64,000 bases of DNA. It comes from an uncultured Sphingomonadaceae bacterium (GTDB lineage: Bacteria > Pseudomonadota > Alphaproteobacteria > Sphingomonadales > Sphingomonadaceae). Each line of letters opens with the position of its first letter. Position 1 is the stretch's first letter. The notes under the pieces are model-generated. The model saw only the letters and a program-made list of their open reading frames with translations. It was not told the DNA's origin and did no database searches. The stretch covers positions 1 to 64,000 of the forward strand of contig CAJXSN010000008.1 in assembly GCA_913060895.1 (NCBI GenBank). The letters run 5' to 3'. Shown here in pieces: positions 34,956 through 44,518 of the stretch. The position numbers and the translations under genes were made by a program.

Positions 34956-36107
34956 TCATCCCGCATTGGTCGTCGTATCGATCCAGCCTCCGCCGACAAC
35001 GCGCTCTCCGGCATAGATCACTGCTGCCTGTCCGGGTGCAACGCCCAGTTCCGGCGTATCGAAGCGCATCGTCACAGATGCCCCGTCGCCCAGCGAACCT
35101 TCAAGAGTGACCGGAACAGGTTTCGACAAGGACCGCACCTTCGCAGTCAGGGGCGCATCTGGCAGGGGGCCTATGCGGTTTGTCTCGATCAGCCTGGCTT
35201 CGGCAATCGCCAGCATCCGCTTCGGGCCCACGCGAACCTGCGCAGTGGGTGCATCGATGCCCACCACATAGAGCGGTTCGGGCTGGCCGCCGATATCAAG
35301 GCCGCGCCGCTGGCCGACGGTGTAATGGACCACGCCGGGATGTTCTCCCAGCGTTTCTCCAGTCGATGCATGAACAATCGCGCCCTTGCGTCCGCCTTCG
35401 GGCCGCATTTTCTTGACGATTTTGGCGTAATCACCGTCGGGTACGAAACAGATGTCCTGACTGTCTGGCTTCGCCGCGTTGCGTAGGTCCGCCCCCTCGG
35501 CCAGCTCGCGCACCTGGGTCTTGGGCAGGCCGCCCAAGGGGAAGCGCAGGAAATCGAGCTGCTCCTGCGTGGTCGCGTAAAGAAAATAGGACTGGTCGCG
35601 CGCCGGATCGACGGCACGGTGCAATTCCGATCCGCCAGAACCCCTTTCGCGGCGGACGTAATGACCGGTGGCAAGGCAATCGGCCCCAAGCTCGCGCGCC
35701 ATGCGCAGCAGATCGGTAAATTTGGGCCCCATATTGCAGCGAATGCATGGCACCGGCGTTTTTCCTGTGAGGTAATCGTCAGCGAACTGCTCGACCACCT
35801 CTTCACGAAAGGCGCTTTCGTGATCGAATACGTAATGGGCGATACCCAGACGGTCGGCCACGGCTCTGGCGTCGGCAATATCGTCGCCCGCGCAGCAGGC
35901 ACCCTTGCGCCCGGTTGCCGCACCGTAATCATACAGCTGCAATGTTATGCCGATTACTTCCGCTCCGCTCTGCGCTGCCAGCGCAGCAACAACGGACGAG
36001 TCGACGCCGCCCGACATCGCCACGACTATCCGCCGGTTTGCCATAGGCCCGGACAGGTCGAACAGGTCGGCAGCCTTGGCCGCAGGAAGGGTCAGTGCAT
36101 TGGGCAT
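34956..36107 (-). CDS. mnmA: tRNA-specific 2-thiouridylase MnmA
   Basis: 383-aa tRNA sulfurtransferase making 2-thiouridine at wobble position 34 of Lys/Glu/Gln tRNAs. PP-loop ATP site [15 protein letters not shown] near the N terminus; catalytic cysteines in [11 protein letters not shown] and [11 protein letters not shown]. The ATG at 36107 is chosen over a longer start at 36191. A 22-residue N-terminal extension precedes the usual start. Confidence 0.95.
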   Translation of the reverse strand: MPNALTLPAAKAADLFDLSGPMANRRIVVAMSGGVDSSVVAALAAQSGAEVIGITLQLYDYGAATGRKGACCAGDDIADARAVADRLGIAHYVFDHESAFREEVVEQFADDYLTGKTPVPCIRCNMGPKFTDLLRMARELGADCLATGHYVRRERGSGGSELHRAVDPARDQSYFLYATTQEQLDFLRFPLGGLPKTQVRELAEGADLRNAAKPDSQDICFVPDGDYAKIVKKMRPEGGRKGAIVHASTGETLGEHPGVVHYTVGQRRGLDIGGQPEPLYVVGIDAPTAQVRVGPKRMLAIAEARLIETNRIGPLPDAPLTAKVRSLSKPVPVTLEGSLGDGASVTMRFDTPELGVAPGQAAVIYAGERVVGGGWIDTTTNAG

Positions 36108-36266
36108 GGTGCTTATATAGGCCGTGAAACAGGTTTGCGCAAAGTCTGCGAAAAAGCTGGAGACACCCGGTTCTCCGCCAGAAATGTACAAAGCAGTCGA
36201 TAGTCCTAACCAGCGGTAACTCCAGCCTTTACCTGATGTTGACCATCACGCCTTATTGGCAGGGTC

Positions 36267-36596
36267 ATGTTCGAAAATCCCGATTCTTTCAAAGACGCCG
36301 TCGACCATGCCGGTGGCACCACGGAAGGCCTGCAATTGCGGGCATTTTCGTGGTCGGAGTTGTCCGCGCGTCTTGCGGCGGCCCGCGATGCGCGTGTCAT
36401 TCTGCAGAAAGCTGGAAGCCGCGATGGCGGAAGCTTTCTGAGCGCCGCCAGCAGGGCACCGGATCATCGCGTCCAGCTGCCTCCGCCAGATGAAGGCTCG
36501 ATTAACCTTGTTGGTTTATTGGACAGCAAAGCTACCCCGGCATTGTGTGCCGACGCCGCAAGCGACGCGGCGCATGTCGACCGAGAGACACTATGA
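36267..36596 (+). CDS. Small conserved protein of unknown function, coupled to sciP
   Basis: 109 aa, soluble, no recognised domain: MFENPDSFKDAVDHAGGTTE, then FSWSELSARLAAARDARVIL and an Ala/Asp-rich end. Its stop overlaps the sciP start (ATGA), so it belongs to the same transcript as a CtrA-pathway regulator. The regular codon use supports a real gene. No function can be assigned. Confidence 0.7.
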   Translation: MFENPDSFKDAVDHAGGTTEGLQLRAFSWSELSARLAAARDARVILQKAGSRDGGSFLSAASRAPDHRVQLPPPDEGSINLVGLLDSKATPALCADAASDAAHVDRETL

Positions 36597-36892
36597 TCGA
36601 AAATCAAAAAATCAGGCCGGCAGAAGTCATCGGCCCCCTCGGTGAAGCGCTTACTCTGGCGGATCTTCCGTCCCCCAAGACAAAGCGCTGGGTCGTGCGG
36701 CGCAAGGCGGAAGTGGTTGCCGCTGTAAACGGCGGTCTGCTGACGCTGGATGAAGTGCTGGAACGCTACAATCTGACGCTGGAGGAATTCGCGTCGTGGC
36801 AGCGTTCGGTGGATCGCTCGGGAATGCAGGGCCTGCGGGTGACGCGGATTCAGCATTACCGCGATCTTTACGAACGCCAGCTGAAATACTAA
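36593..36892 (+). CDS. sciP: CtrA inhibitor SciP (DUF1153)
   Basis: 99-aa DUF1153 protein. A winged/HTH-like region spans RWVVRRKAEVVAAVNGGLL and LDEVLERYNLTLEEFASWQ, followed by RSGMQGLRVTRIQHYRDLY. In Caulobacter, SciP binds CtrA and blocks its activation of transcription. The ATG at 36593 overlaps the upstream gene's stop. Confidence 0.93.
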   Translation: MIENQKIRPAEVIGPLGEALTLADLPSPKTKRWVVRRKAEVVAAVNGGLLTLDEVLERYNLTLEEFASWQRSVDRSGMQGLRVTRIQHYRDLYERQLKY

Positions 36893-37014
36893 CCGGCTAG
36901 GCAACCCCCTGCTAAAGTCCTAAGCTCTTTTCGGCCGCAAACGGGTTTCCGGGGAACGGCCTGCGTTACGGCACGTTTGAAAGCCGACCGTAGAGACAAC
37001 AGGAGGATTGGGTT

Positions 37015-37278
37015 ATGGGTTGGATTATTGCAATTATCGTAGGCGGCGTTGCCGGTTGGCTGGCAAGTCTGGTTATGAACCGCGATGCGTCCATGGGAAT
37101 TTTCTGGAACATCGTAGTAGGCATTATCGGTTCGGTGATCGGTAACGTGATTGCGGGATTCTTTGGTATTGGCGGTTCCATTCAGGAATTCAGCATCACC
37201 GGCCTTATTATTGCCGTTGTGGGTGCCATCGTACTCCTCGGCATTGTAAACGTTGTTCAGCGTGGCCGTGTACGTTAA
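37015..37278 (+). CDS. GlsB/YeaQ/YmgE family stress-associated membrane protein
   Basis: 87-aa three-helix membrane protein (GWIIAIIVGGVAGWLASLVM, ILGIV near the C terminus) with the Gly-rich transglycosylase-associated pattern. A perfect AGGAGG precedes the ATG. Monocistronic, with a strong intrinsic terminator directly after. The molecular function of the family is unknown; several members are stress induced. Confidence 0.9.
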   Translation: MGWIIAIIVGGVAGWLASLVMNRDASMGIFWNIVVGIIGSVIGNVIAGFFGIGGSIQEFSITGLIIAVVGAIVLLGIVNVVQRGRVR

Positions 37279-37302
37279 AACGCCGTAGCTTTCGGTACAG
37301 TT

Positions 37303-37333
37303 AAAAGGGTCGCCTAATCGGGCGGCCCTTTTT
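37303..37333 (+). terminator. Rho-independent terminator of the GlsB-like gene
   Basis: 12-bp stem (AAAAGGGTCGCC at 37303-37314 with GGCGGCCCTTTT at 37321-37332, one G-T pair), 6-base loop, and a TTTTT run. It is 25 bases past the stop codon. Confidence 0.88.
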
Positions 37334-37485
37334 ATTTGCTTGTCGAACGTATATCTTGCCGCCCGTCTCCCCGATTAAGCCGTTGGTAGAAGCGCCGATT
37401 GCCAATCCTGCGCAGGGCAGAGTATAGGATTGCGTGGGGTGATTTACCCGTCTAATACACTTGGGAAAGCAGCGGCAGGCCCTTT

Positions 37486-38688
37486 ATGAATTATCAGCCC
37501 AACTCGATACGCAGTGAAACCGCCCCCCGCATCGACGGGGCACCCATCGGGCTGGATGGCGAGCCGATAGAGACCAAATCCCGTTCGATCTGGTTGTGGC
37601 TGGGCATTGCCGGGCTGCTGGCGGCGATCATCGCTGCGGCCTATTTCTTCGCTTCCAGTGGCGAGGCGGCGGCCACACCTGCGGCCGACCGGGATGATCA
37701 GGCGCCGACAATTTCCGTTATCACTCCCGGGCGCGGCACGATCGCAGGCGAGATTACGGCCACCGGCACACTGGCCGCACGGCGCGATGTGCCCGTAGGT
37801 GTGGTTGGTGAAGGGGGCCGCGTGGTCGCGGTATCAGCCGAGCAGGGCCAGTGGGTCAAGGCCGGTCAGGTGCTCGTGTCTGTCGACCGTTCCGTTCAGA
37901 ACCAGCAGGCGCGCGCACAATCGGCCCAGATCGATGTTGCACGTTCCGATGCGCAATTGGCGCAAAGCAATCTGGATCGTGCGCTGCAACTGGTCGATCG
38001 GGGCTTTATTTCGAAAGCCGATGTCGACCGGCTGACTGCAACCCGTGACGCGGCGCGCGCGCGCGTGAATGTCGCTCAGGCGCAATTGTCCGAACTGCAG
38101 GCCCGTAATGCGCGGCTGAACATCGTATCGCCAGTTTCCGGCCTTGTTCTGGAACGTACTGTAGAGCCGGGGCAGACGGTCAGCGCAGGTTCGCCCCCGC
38201 TGTTCCGGATTGCACGCGGTGGTGAAATGGAATTGCTCGCCCGGGTCGGCGAAGCTGATCTGGCCAGTCTGTCGACCGGTGTCAGCGCGGCGGTCGTTCC
38301 GGCTGGCACGGAGAAGGTGTTTACCGGACAGATCTGGCAACTGGCCCCGACAATCGATCAGCAAAGCCGGCAGGGAACGGCGCGCATTGCCTTGCCCTAT
38401 GCAGCAGAGCTTCGGCCCGGCGGATTTGCCACGGCAACGTTCCAGAGTGGCACGATCGTAGCGCCGATGCTGCCGGAATCGGCAATTCTGTCCGATGACG
38501 AGGGCAGCTTCGTGTATGTAATCGACAAGGACAACAAGGCCGTGCGCCGCAGTGTGAAGACCGGTATCGTCACCGCATCAGGCATTGCGATCAGTGAAGG
38601 CATCGATGGCAGCGAGCGGATCGTAATGCGGGCGGGCGGCTTCCTGACAGAAGGTGAAACCGTCGCGCCTCAGTTGATCAAGAATTAG
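37486..38688 (+). CDS. RND efflux pump periplasmic adaptor subunit
   Basis: 400-aa membrane fusion protein (HlyD/AcrA type). One N-terminal anchor helix (LWLGIAGLLAAIIAAAYFFA), no lipobox. Then the beta-barrel/lipoyl domain with VGVVGEGGRVVAVSAEQGQWV, an alpha hairpin rich in Gln/Ala/Asp, and VSPVSGLVLERTVEPGQTV as the lipoyl half motif. It links the inner-membrane pump encoded next to an outer-membrane channel not found here. A possible promoter (TTGCCA at 37399, 18 bases, TATAGG at 37423) lies upstream; low confidence. Confidence 0.93.
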   Translation: MNYQPNSIRSETAPRIDGAPIGLDGEPIETKSRSIWLWLGIAGLLAAIIAAAYFFASSGEAAATPAADRDDQAPTISVITPGRGTIAGEITATGTLAARRDVPVGVVGEGGRVVAVSAEQGQWVKAGQVLVSVDRSVQNQQARAQSAQIDVARSDAQLAQSNLDRALQLVDRGFISKADVDRLTATRDAARARVNVAQAQLSELQARNARLNIVSPVSGLVLERTVEPGQTVSAGSPPLFRIARGGEMELLARVGEADLASLSTGVSAAVVPAGTEKVFTGQIWQLAPTIDQQSRQGTARIALPYAAELRPGGFATATFQSGTIVAPMLPESAILSDDEGSFVYVIDKDNKAVRRSVKTGIVTASGIAISEGIDGSERIVMRAGGFLTEGETVAPQLIKN

Positions 38689-38712
38689 TCGCGGAAACGG
38701 GCGGGTAAACAC

Positions 38713-41700
38713 ATGAACTTCCAGAACATTTCGGCCTGGTCGATCCGCAACCCGGTGATTCCGCTGGTGTTTTTTACCGCGCTCCTGTTTGCCGGCATAC
38801 TCAGCTTTGCGCGGATGGATGTCGTCAACAATCCCGATGTCGAATTTCCGGCAGTCAATATTAACATTCTGCAGCCCGGTGCCGCCCCGACAGAGATCGA
38901 GAACCAGATCACGCAGCGGATCGAAAGCGCCGTGCGATCGATCAATGGCGTCAGTTCGATTTCGTCCAGTGCACGCGAAGGCAGTTCCAGCACCACGGTC
39001 GAGTTTGAAATCGGTACTGACGTCAACGACGCTGTCGCCGAGGTTAAGAATGCGGTCGATACCGTGCGGGGCAGCCTGCCCGACGGCATTCTGGAGCCGC
39101 GGGTCAACAAAATCGAAATCTCTGGTGGGTTCCTAGGCATTTACGCCGTGGAAGCCGACGACATGACAATCGAGCAGCTGAGCTGGTTTATCGACGATTC
39201 AGTGGCCAAGCGCCTGTTGTCGATTGAAGGCATGGCCGAAGTTGGCCGGTTCGGCGGCGTGGACCGTGAAATCGAAGTCATTCTCAATCCGCAGAAGATG
39301 CAGGCGCTGGGTGTCACGGCCAGCCAGATCAATCAGGTTCTACGGCTCGATAATATCGATGCAGCAGGCGGAATGGCAGAGGTGGGCGGAACCCGTCAGT
39401 CCGTCCGCGTGCTCGGCAACGATGCCAGTGCATTCGAATTATCGCAGCGCCAGTTGCGTGTGGCGGGCGGACAGACGATCAAGCTGGCCGATGTCGCCAC
39501 CGTGCGCGACGGGTTTGGCGAACGCACATCGATCAGCAAGGTGCAGAACAAAGAAGTCGTCAATTTCTACATGTCCCGGGCCAAGGGCGCATCGGATGTA
39601 ACCGCCTTCGACGCTGCGCTGGAAATCATCGACGAAATACAGGCGGAAAATCCGGGTGTGAATTTCATCCCGCTGTTCAACACGGTAAAATACACCGAAA
39701 GCCAGTATAGCAGCTCCATCGCCGCGATGATCGAAGGCGCAATCCTCGCCGTGGTTGTGGTGTTCTTCTTTCTGCGCGACTGGCGCGCGACGATAATTTC
39801 GTCAATTGCGATCCCGCTCTCCGCTATACCGACCTTCTGGTTCATGGACCTGCTGGGGTTCAACCTGAACTTTCTGTCGTTGCTGGCGCTGGGACTGGTT
39901 GCGGGTGTTCTGGTCGATGATGCCATAGTCGAGATCGAGAACATCGTCAGACATATGAGGATGGGCAAAACCGCCTATCAGGCCAGCATCGATGCTGCCG
40001 ACGAGATCGGCTTGCCGGTGGTCGCCACATCCATGTGCATCGTGGCCGTCTTCTTGCCGGTTGGTCTGATGCCCGGCATCTCCGGGCAATTCTTCAAAAA
40101 CTTCGGCATCACCATCGTGATCGCCGTTCTGATGAGTCTGGCGGTAGCGCGCGCAATCACGCCTATGCTGGCGGCTTATTTCATGGAATCCAAGGGCACC
40201 GCCGCCCATGGCGAAGGCAAGTGGATGGACCGCTATATGAGCGTTCTGCGCTGGACACTCGATCGTGGTAACATGAACGCCTTGCGCGCCAATATCGAAG
40301 GACCGCGCAGCCGGTTTCTTTATATTCTGGGCGGGTCTCTGCTGTTGCTGGCCATGATCGGCCTTCCAGCCGTCATCGTTTACTCGGTGTGGGACATGGT
40401 GAGCCAGCTGGAAATTCCCGCGACAATTGCCGGTATGGTCGCGACTGATACAACGGAAGGCATCGGCTTTGCCTTTGCCCGGATAATAGAACTGTCGATG
40501 CTGGCCATCGTGATGATGATCGGTTTTGTGTCCGTTCTCGTTCTGCTCGCCATACCTCGGTTTTTCACGAGAATTATCGGCGGCCGGATACAGTCGTCGT
40601 GGATCTGGCTGGAATCGCGGTTCTACGATCACCGCGTATGGATGTTGGGCGTAGGCTACTTCGCTTTCCTGCTTACGATCCTGTTGTTCTGGAGTACGCC
40701 GCAGCAATTCCAGCCTACAATCAACGACGATAACAGTCAGGTCAGCATCGAAATGGTGCCTGGCACCACATTGGAAGCGACCGAGCGTGTGACAGCGCGG
40801 ATTTCTGCCCTTCTATACGAACAGCCGGAGGTCGAGCGCGCGCTTCAGCGGGTGGACGAAGGTAGTGCACGTATTTACATCACGTTGACCGAAGACCGCG
40901 AGAAAACCTCCATCCAATTCGAGCGTGATCTGGCTGCCGAGCTGGCGCGGATCCCCGACGCACGCGTCAGGTTCCAGTCCCAGTCCGGCGGTTTTGGTTC
41001 GGGTCGGGATATTACGGTAATGCTGGCAGGCTCCGATCCCGTATTGCTTGAAGACACCGCCGCCACTGTGGTCGAACAGATGAAAGGCCTCGATACGGTC
41101 GTCGCCCCGCGCATCAACGCGGACATCAACCGGCCCGAGATCATCATCACCCCGCGGGCCGATATCGCTGCGGAACTGGGCGTCACCACGGCTGCGCTCA
41201 GCCAGACGATCCGCATTGCGACTATGGGCGAGATCGAACAGAACGCGGCGAAATTTTCACTGTCCGACCGGCAAATCCCCATCCGCGTGAAACTGCCGCA
41301 AAGCAGCCGGGAGAGCTTGGACACCATTGCTAAATTGCCTGTCCAGACGGCAACCGGCGGTTCCGTACCGTTGGAACGGGTAGCCGCGATCAGCTTTGGT
41401 TCTGGGCCGACTACGATCCAGCGCTATAACCAGAACCGCCGTGTTCTGGTGGGCGCTGACCTTGCTCCGAATATCGTCAAGGGTACCGCGCAGGAACAGA
41501 TCGATGCGCTCCCGGTGCTTCAGGAACTGCCGCAAGGCGTGATCCGCGATGTTGTTGGCGAAGATCAATGGCAGGCCGAGCTGGCTTTGAACTTCGTCAT
41601 TGCACTGGTCGCGGGCGTTCTGCTGGTCTTCGCTGTACTGGTCCTTCTGTATAAGCGTCTTATGAGCCCGCTGGTAAATATGTGCTCGCTCGCGCTGGCA

Positions 41701-42180
41701 CCGCTGGGCGGTATCTTCCTGGTATGGGTGGTCGGCCAGCCGGTTTCGATGCCGGTTATGATCGGTATCCTTATGTTGTTGGGCATTGTGTCGAAAAACT
41801 CGATCCTGCTGATCGATTTCGCGATCGAGGAAATGCAGACCGGCCGCCGCAAGCTGGAAGCAATCGTCGATGCTGGGCATAAACGTGCGCAGCCAATCGT
41901 CATGACTACCGTGGCCATGACAGCGGGCATGGTGCCCACGGCGCTGTCACTGGGCGGCGATGGCGCATGGCGCGCACCGATGGGCACCGTGGTGATTGGC
42001 GGACTGCTCCTGTCGACCGTGCTGACCCTGCTGATCGTCCCTGCCGGCTTCAGTCTGGCAGATGGGCTGGAGCGCCGCATCGGACCGTGGATGCGCGGCA
42101 AGTTCCTGACCTACAAGCCGGGTGACAACCACACGGATATCGAAGACCCTAAACATTCGGGACCTGTGCCCGCAGAGTGA
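38713..42180 (+). CDS. RND efflux permease (HAE1 family) with extra membrane segments
   Basis: 1155-aa proton-driven tripartite pump subunit. Helix 4 carries GLVAGVLVDDAIVEIENIVRH with the proton-relay aspartates, and the two large periplasmic loops and second helix bundle are recognisable. About 105 residues (roughly 525-630) are inserted between the end of the first bundle and helix 7. They hold two additional hydrophobic helices (FLYILGGSLLLLAMIGLPAV and LSMLAIVMMIGFVSVLVLLA), so the protein is longer than the usual 1030-1050 aa. Substrate unknown. Translation of the next gene overlaps by 4 bases. Confidence 0.93.
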   Translation: MNFQNISAWSIRNPVIPLVFFTALLFAGILSFARMDVVNNPDVEFPAVNINILQPGAAPTEIENQITQRIESAVRSINGVSSISSSAREGSSSTTVEFEIGTDVNDAVAEVKNAVDTVRGSLPDGILEPRVNKIEISGGFLGIYAVEADDMTIEQLSWFIDDSVAKRLLSIEGMAEVGRFGGVDREIEVILNPQKMQALGVTASQINQVLRLDNIDAAGGMAEVGGTRQSVRVLGNDASAFELSQRQLRVAGGQTIKLADVATVRDGFGERTSISKVQNKEVVNFYMSRAKGASDVTAFDAALEIIDEIQAENPGVNFIPLFNTVKYTESQYSSSIAAMIEGAILAVVVVFFFLRDWRATIISSIAIPLSAIPTFWFMDLLGFNLNFLSLLALGLVAGVLVDDAIVEIENIVRHMRMGKTAYQASIDAADEIGLPVVATSMCIVAVFLPVGLMPGISGQFFKNFGITIVIAVLMSLAVARAITPMLAAYFMESKGTAAHGEGKWMDRYMSVLRWTLDRGNMNALRANIEGPRSRFLYILGGSLLLLAMIGLPAVIVYSVWDMVSQLEIPATIAGMVATDTTEGIGFAFARIIELSMLAIVMMIGFVSVLVLLAIPRFFTRIIGGRIQSSWIWLESRFYDHRVWMLGVGYFAFLLTILLFWSTPQQFQPTINDDNSQVSIEMVPGTTLEATERVTARISALLYEQPEVERALQRVDEGSARIYITLTEDREKTSIQFERDLAAELARIPDARVRFQSQSGGFGSGRDITVMLAGSDPVLLEDTAATVVEQMKGLDTVVAPRINADINRPEIIITPRADIAAELGVTTAALSQTIRIATMGEIEQNAAKFSLSDRQIPIRVKLPQSSRESLDTIAKLPVQTATGGSVPLERVAAISFGSGPTTIQRYNQNRRVLVGADLAPNIVKGTAQEQIDALPVLQELPQGVIRDVVGEDQWQAELALNFVIALVAGVLLVFAVLVLLYKRLMSPLVNMCSLALAPLGGIFLVWVVGQPVSMPVMIGILMLLGIVSKNSILLIDFAIEEMQTGRRKLEAIVDAGHKRAQPIVMTTVAMTAGMVPTALSLGGDGAWRAPMGTVVIGGLLLSTVLTLLIVPAGFSLADGLERRIGPWMRGKFLTYKPGDNHTDIEDPKHSGPVPAE

Positions 42181-43460
42181 AGGATGTGGACACTTTAGCG
42201 CCGGGCACGGCAGGGTCTGCGGCCGACCCTGCGCGCGCGATGCGGCTGACTGCGACCTTGATGCTCGTGCTGATGGGGGCGATCTTCATCGCGTCCAAAC
42301 AGGTGCTGGATCTGCATCCGGCATGGGGCTTCATGAATGCCTTTGCCGAGGCCGCGATGGTGGGCGGGCTGGCTGACTGGTTTGCGGTAACCGCCCTGTT
42401 CCGCCATCCATTGGGCCTGCCGATCCCGCACACAGCGATCATTCCCAACAATAAAAACCGCATTGCCGATACAATGGCAGATTTTCTGCGGACCAACTTC
42501 CTCACTCCTGCAGTGGTTGCCCGGCGCATGCAGGGGATGAATGTTGCGGGGGCGGCCGGTGATTTCCTGATCGACCCCGAACCTGTCGCGCAAGATGGAA
42601 CCCGGTCGCGGATTACCGGCGGTGCAGCAGAACTGCTGGCCGAAGTTCTCGAATCGCTCGACCCCAACAGGCTGGGTACGCAGGTTCGAAGTGGATTGGC
42701 GACACAGTTCGCGAAGATCGATGTCGCGCCGCTCGTCGGGCGGATGCTGGAAAATGCGATCGCCGATGCGCGCCACCTCCCCTTGATGGATGGCGTGATC
42801 CGTTGGGCCGGACTTACGCTGGAAGACAATGAGGATACCGTTCGCACGATAATCAGCCAGCGGGCCAATGCCGTGCTGCGCTGGACCGGACTGGACGAAC
42901 GTATCGCGGGATCGGTGCTGGACGGCCTATACCGCCTGCTGGCCGAAGTGCTTGTCGACCCGGACCATCCGCTGCGCGAAAAAATACAGGAAGGTATGGA
43001 GAAGCTGGCGCAGGATCTGCAGCACGATCCTGCGACGCGGGAACGGGTTGAGGACATGAAGCGCGATCTGCTTCAGAACCCTGCGATCGCTGAATGGTGG
43101 ATGGGCGTGTGGGAGCGCATCCGCATGTCCCTTATTCGCCGCGCCCGCGACCCGGATAGCGCCCTGGGTGGTGATATGCGTAAGGGCCTGAAGGAACTGG
43201 GCGATGCTCTGCATCAGGATGCGCGGCTGCAGATGCAGGTCAATCGCTTTGCCCGGCGCACGGCCGTCGGCGTTGCCACGCGCTACGGACAGCAGATTGT
43301 CCAACTGGTGTCCGAAACCGTAAAACGATGGGATGCTACCACCGTTACGGACCGTGTCGAAGGTGCCGTTGGACGCGACCTCCAATTTATCCGTATCAAC
43401 GGCACATTGGTGGGCGGGCTGGTCGGCCTTACGATACACACGCTCGACGTCGTCTTATAG
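42177..43460 (+). CDS. DUF445 domain (YjiN-like) membrane protein
   Basis: 427 aa. An N-terminal helix pair with GFMNAFAEAAMVGGLADWFAVTALFRHPLGLPI, split here as GGLADWFAVTALFRHP, is the DUF445 hallmark. A long amphipathic helical region follows, and a C-terminal helix (INGTLVGGLVGLTIHTL). GTG start overlapping the pump stop suggests the three genes form an operon. Function unknown in all bacteria. Confidence 0.88.
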   Translation: MKDVDTLAPGTAGSAADPARAMRLTATLMLVLMGAIFIASKQVLDLHPAWGFMNAFAEAAMVGGLADWFAVTALFRHPLGLPIPHTAIIPNNKNRIADTMADFLRTNFLTPAVVARRMQGMNVAGAAGDFLIDPEPVAQDGTRSRITGGAAELLAEVLESLDPNRLGTQVRSGLATQFAKIDVAPLVGRMLENAIADARHLPLMDGVIRWAGLTLEDNEDTVRTIISQRANAVLRWTGLDERIAGSVLDGLYRLLAEVLVDPDHPLREKIQEGMEKLAQDLQHDPATRERVEDMKRDLLQNPAIAEWWMGVWERIRMSLIRRARDPDSALGGDMRKGLKELGDALHQDARLQMQVNRFARRTAVGVATRYGQQIVQLVSETVKRWDATTVTDRVEGAVGRDLQFIRINGTLVGGLVGLTIHTLDVVL

Positions 43461-43509
43461 CGGCGCATTTTACCATTAGATTGTAGCAATAAAGCAGGCG
43501 ATTTTCCGT

Positions 43510-44433
43510 TTAGGGGATGATGTACCGAATTCTATTCGTCGAATACATGCGCACGGGTTTCCCCGATGCATCCCGTGCCGGTTCGAACTTCGCTTCCCGA
43601 AGGATGATATTGCAGGCGGCATCGGCAAAATTTTCCGCTTTCGTCAGTTCCAGCTGCGTACAGCTCGCGATCTGCCCGTGTTCATCGATAATCGTACGAA
43701 CGTGTATAGTCGCCATCTCTCCCCGCCTAAGCGCCTTGGACGGGTAAGTGCGCTGGATCCGCCGCGCGACATGCTCGATATTCGTTATTTCCGGATTTGC
43801 CACAACCGAGGCCACCGCCTCAGGATCTAGGCCCCAGCTTCTCACCAGGTCGGCAGTGCATGTGGTCAAGCCCTCGAGTGCTTTAGCCAATGGGCCTGTA
43901 TTGAGCCGGACAACACGATTTCTATGCGCAAATTCAATCCACTCAATGTTCGCACCGCTTTCTGCGAGCGGAACATCTATAGGGTGAACAATACGCTCGT
44001 ATGCTGACGCTTCGTCCGAGGTGGGCTTGTCGGCAGCCGATAACCCGCCGTGAACAGGAGAAATGCTACCAAAAATCAGAGCTGATTTTATCTCGCCCAG
44101 AGTGCCTTCATGGAAACGGCGCTCGAACGCTTCGTAACCGGGGCCCATTTGCAAAGTGGCATGTCTGTCGTCATTGACCCACCTCAAGGTGTCTCCAGCT
44201 ATGATAAGCTCGAAGTGATCAGATGGACTGACCTGCTCCATTATAAGCACCGTTGGGGAATCATCATCCCCAAATGTGCGCAACAATCGACACCTATCCT
44301 CCCCGTAATTGAGGTTCCAGGCCGACGAAGGCGAAAGAACGGATGCTTCTTGCGCAGTTGCGACGTGCAGACCTGTCACGGGGACAGAAGCCATCGCTGC
44401 AAAACCGACAGCTAAGCGAACTACTTGAAGCAT
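43510..44433 (-). CDS. TonB C-terminal-like secreted protein
   Basis: 307-aa protein with a signal peptide (QVVRLAVGFAAMASVPVTG) and a C-terminal TonB-like fold: RRIQRTYPSKALRRGEMATI, then VRTIIDEHGQIASCTQLELT and LREAKFEPARDASGKPV. It lacks the Pro-rich spacer and inner-membrane anchor of true TonB, so an energy-transducing role is doubtful. The ATG at 44454 sits inside a terminator hairpin, so I chose 44433, six bases beyond that terminator's U-run. Less GC-rich than its neighbours. Confidence 0.75.
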   Translation of the reverse strand: MLQVVRLAVGFAAMASVPVTGLHVATAQEASVLSPSSAWNLNYGEDRCRLLRTFGDDDSPTVLIMEQVSPSDHFELIIAGDTLRWVNDDRHATLQMGPGYEAFERRFHEGTLGEIKSALIFGSISPVHGGLSAADKPTSDEASAYERIVHPIDVPLAESGANIEWIEFAHRNRVVRLNTGPLAKALEGLTTCTADLVRSWGLDPEAVASVVANPEITNIEHVARRIQRTYPSKALRRGEMATIHVRTIIDEHGQIASCTQLELTKAENFADAACNIILREAKFEPARDASGKPVRMYSTNRIRYIIP

Positions 44434-44439
44434 AGACAC

Positions 44440-44487
44440 AAAAACCCCCGACATTTGGATTCGTTTTAACGAACCGAAATGCCGGGG
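44440..44487 (-). terminator. Rho-independent terminator of etfBA
   Basis: On the minus strand, CCCCGGCATTT pairs with AAATGTCGGGG (one G-T pair) around an inner GGTTCG/CGAATCC stem. The hairpin at 44446-44487 is followed by GGTTTTT. It begins about 30 bases after the etfA stop and ends 6 bases before the start chosen for the TonB-like gene. Confidence 0.8.
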
Positions 44488-44518
44488 TCAATTATCTCGT
44501 ATTATCAGGCTATTATTG

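Noticed and set aside
38713-42180. RND gene length considered as a fusion of two genes
   Set aside because: Both halves align with a single pump and the additional segment lies between bundles, so this is an insertion rather than a fusion.
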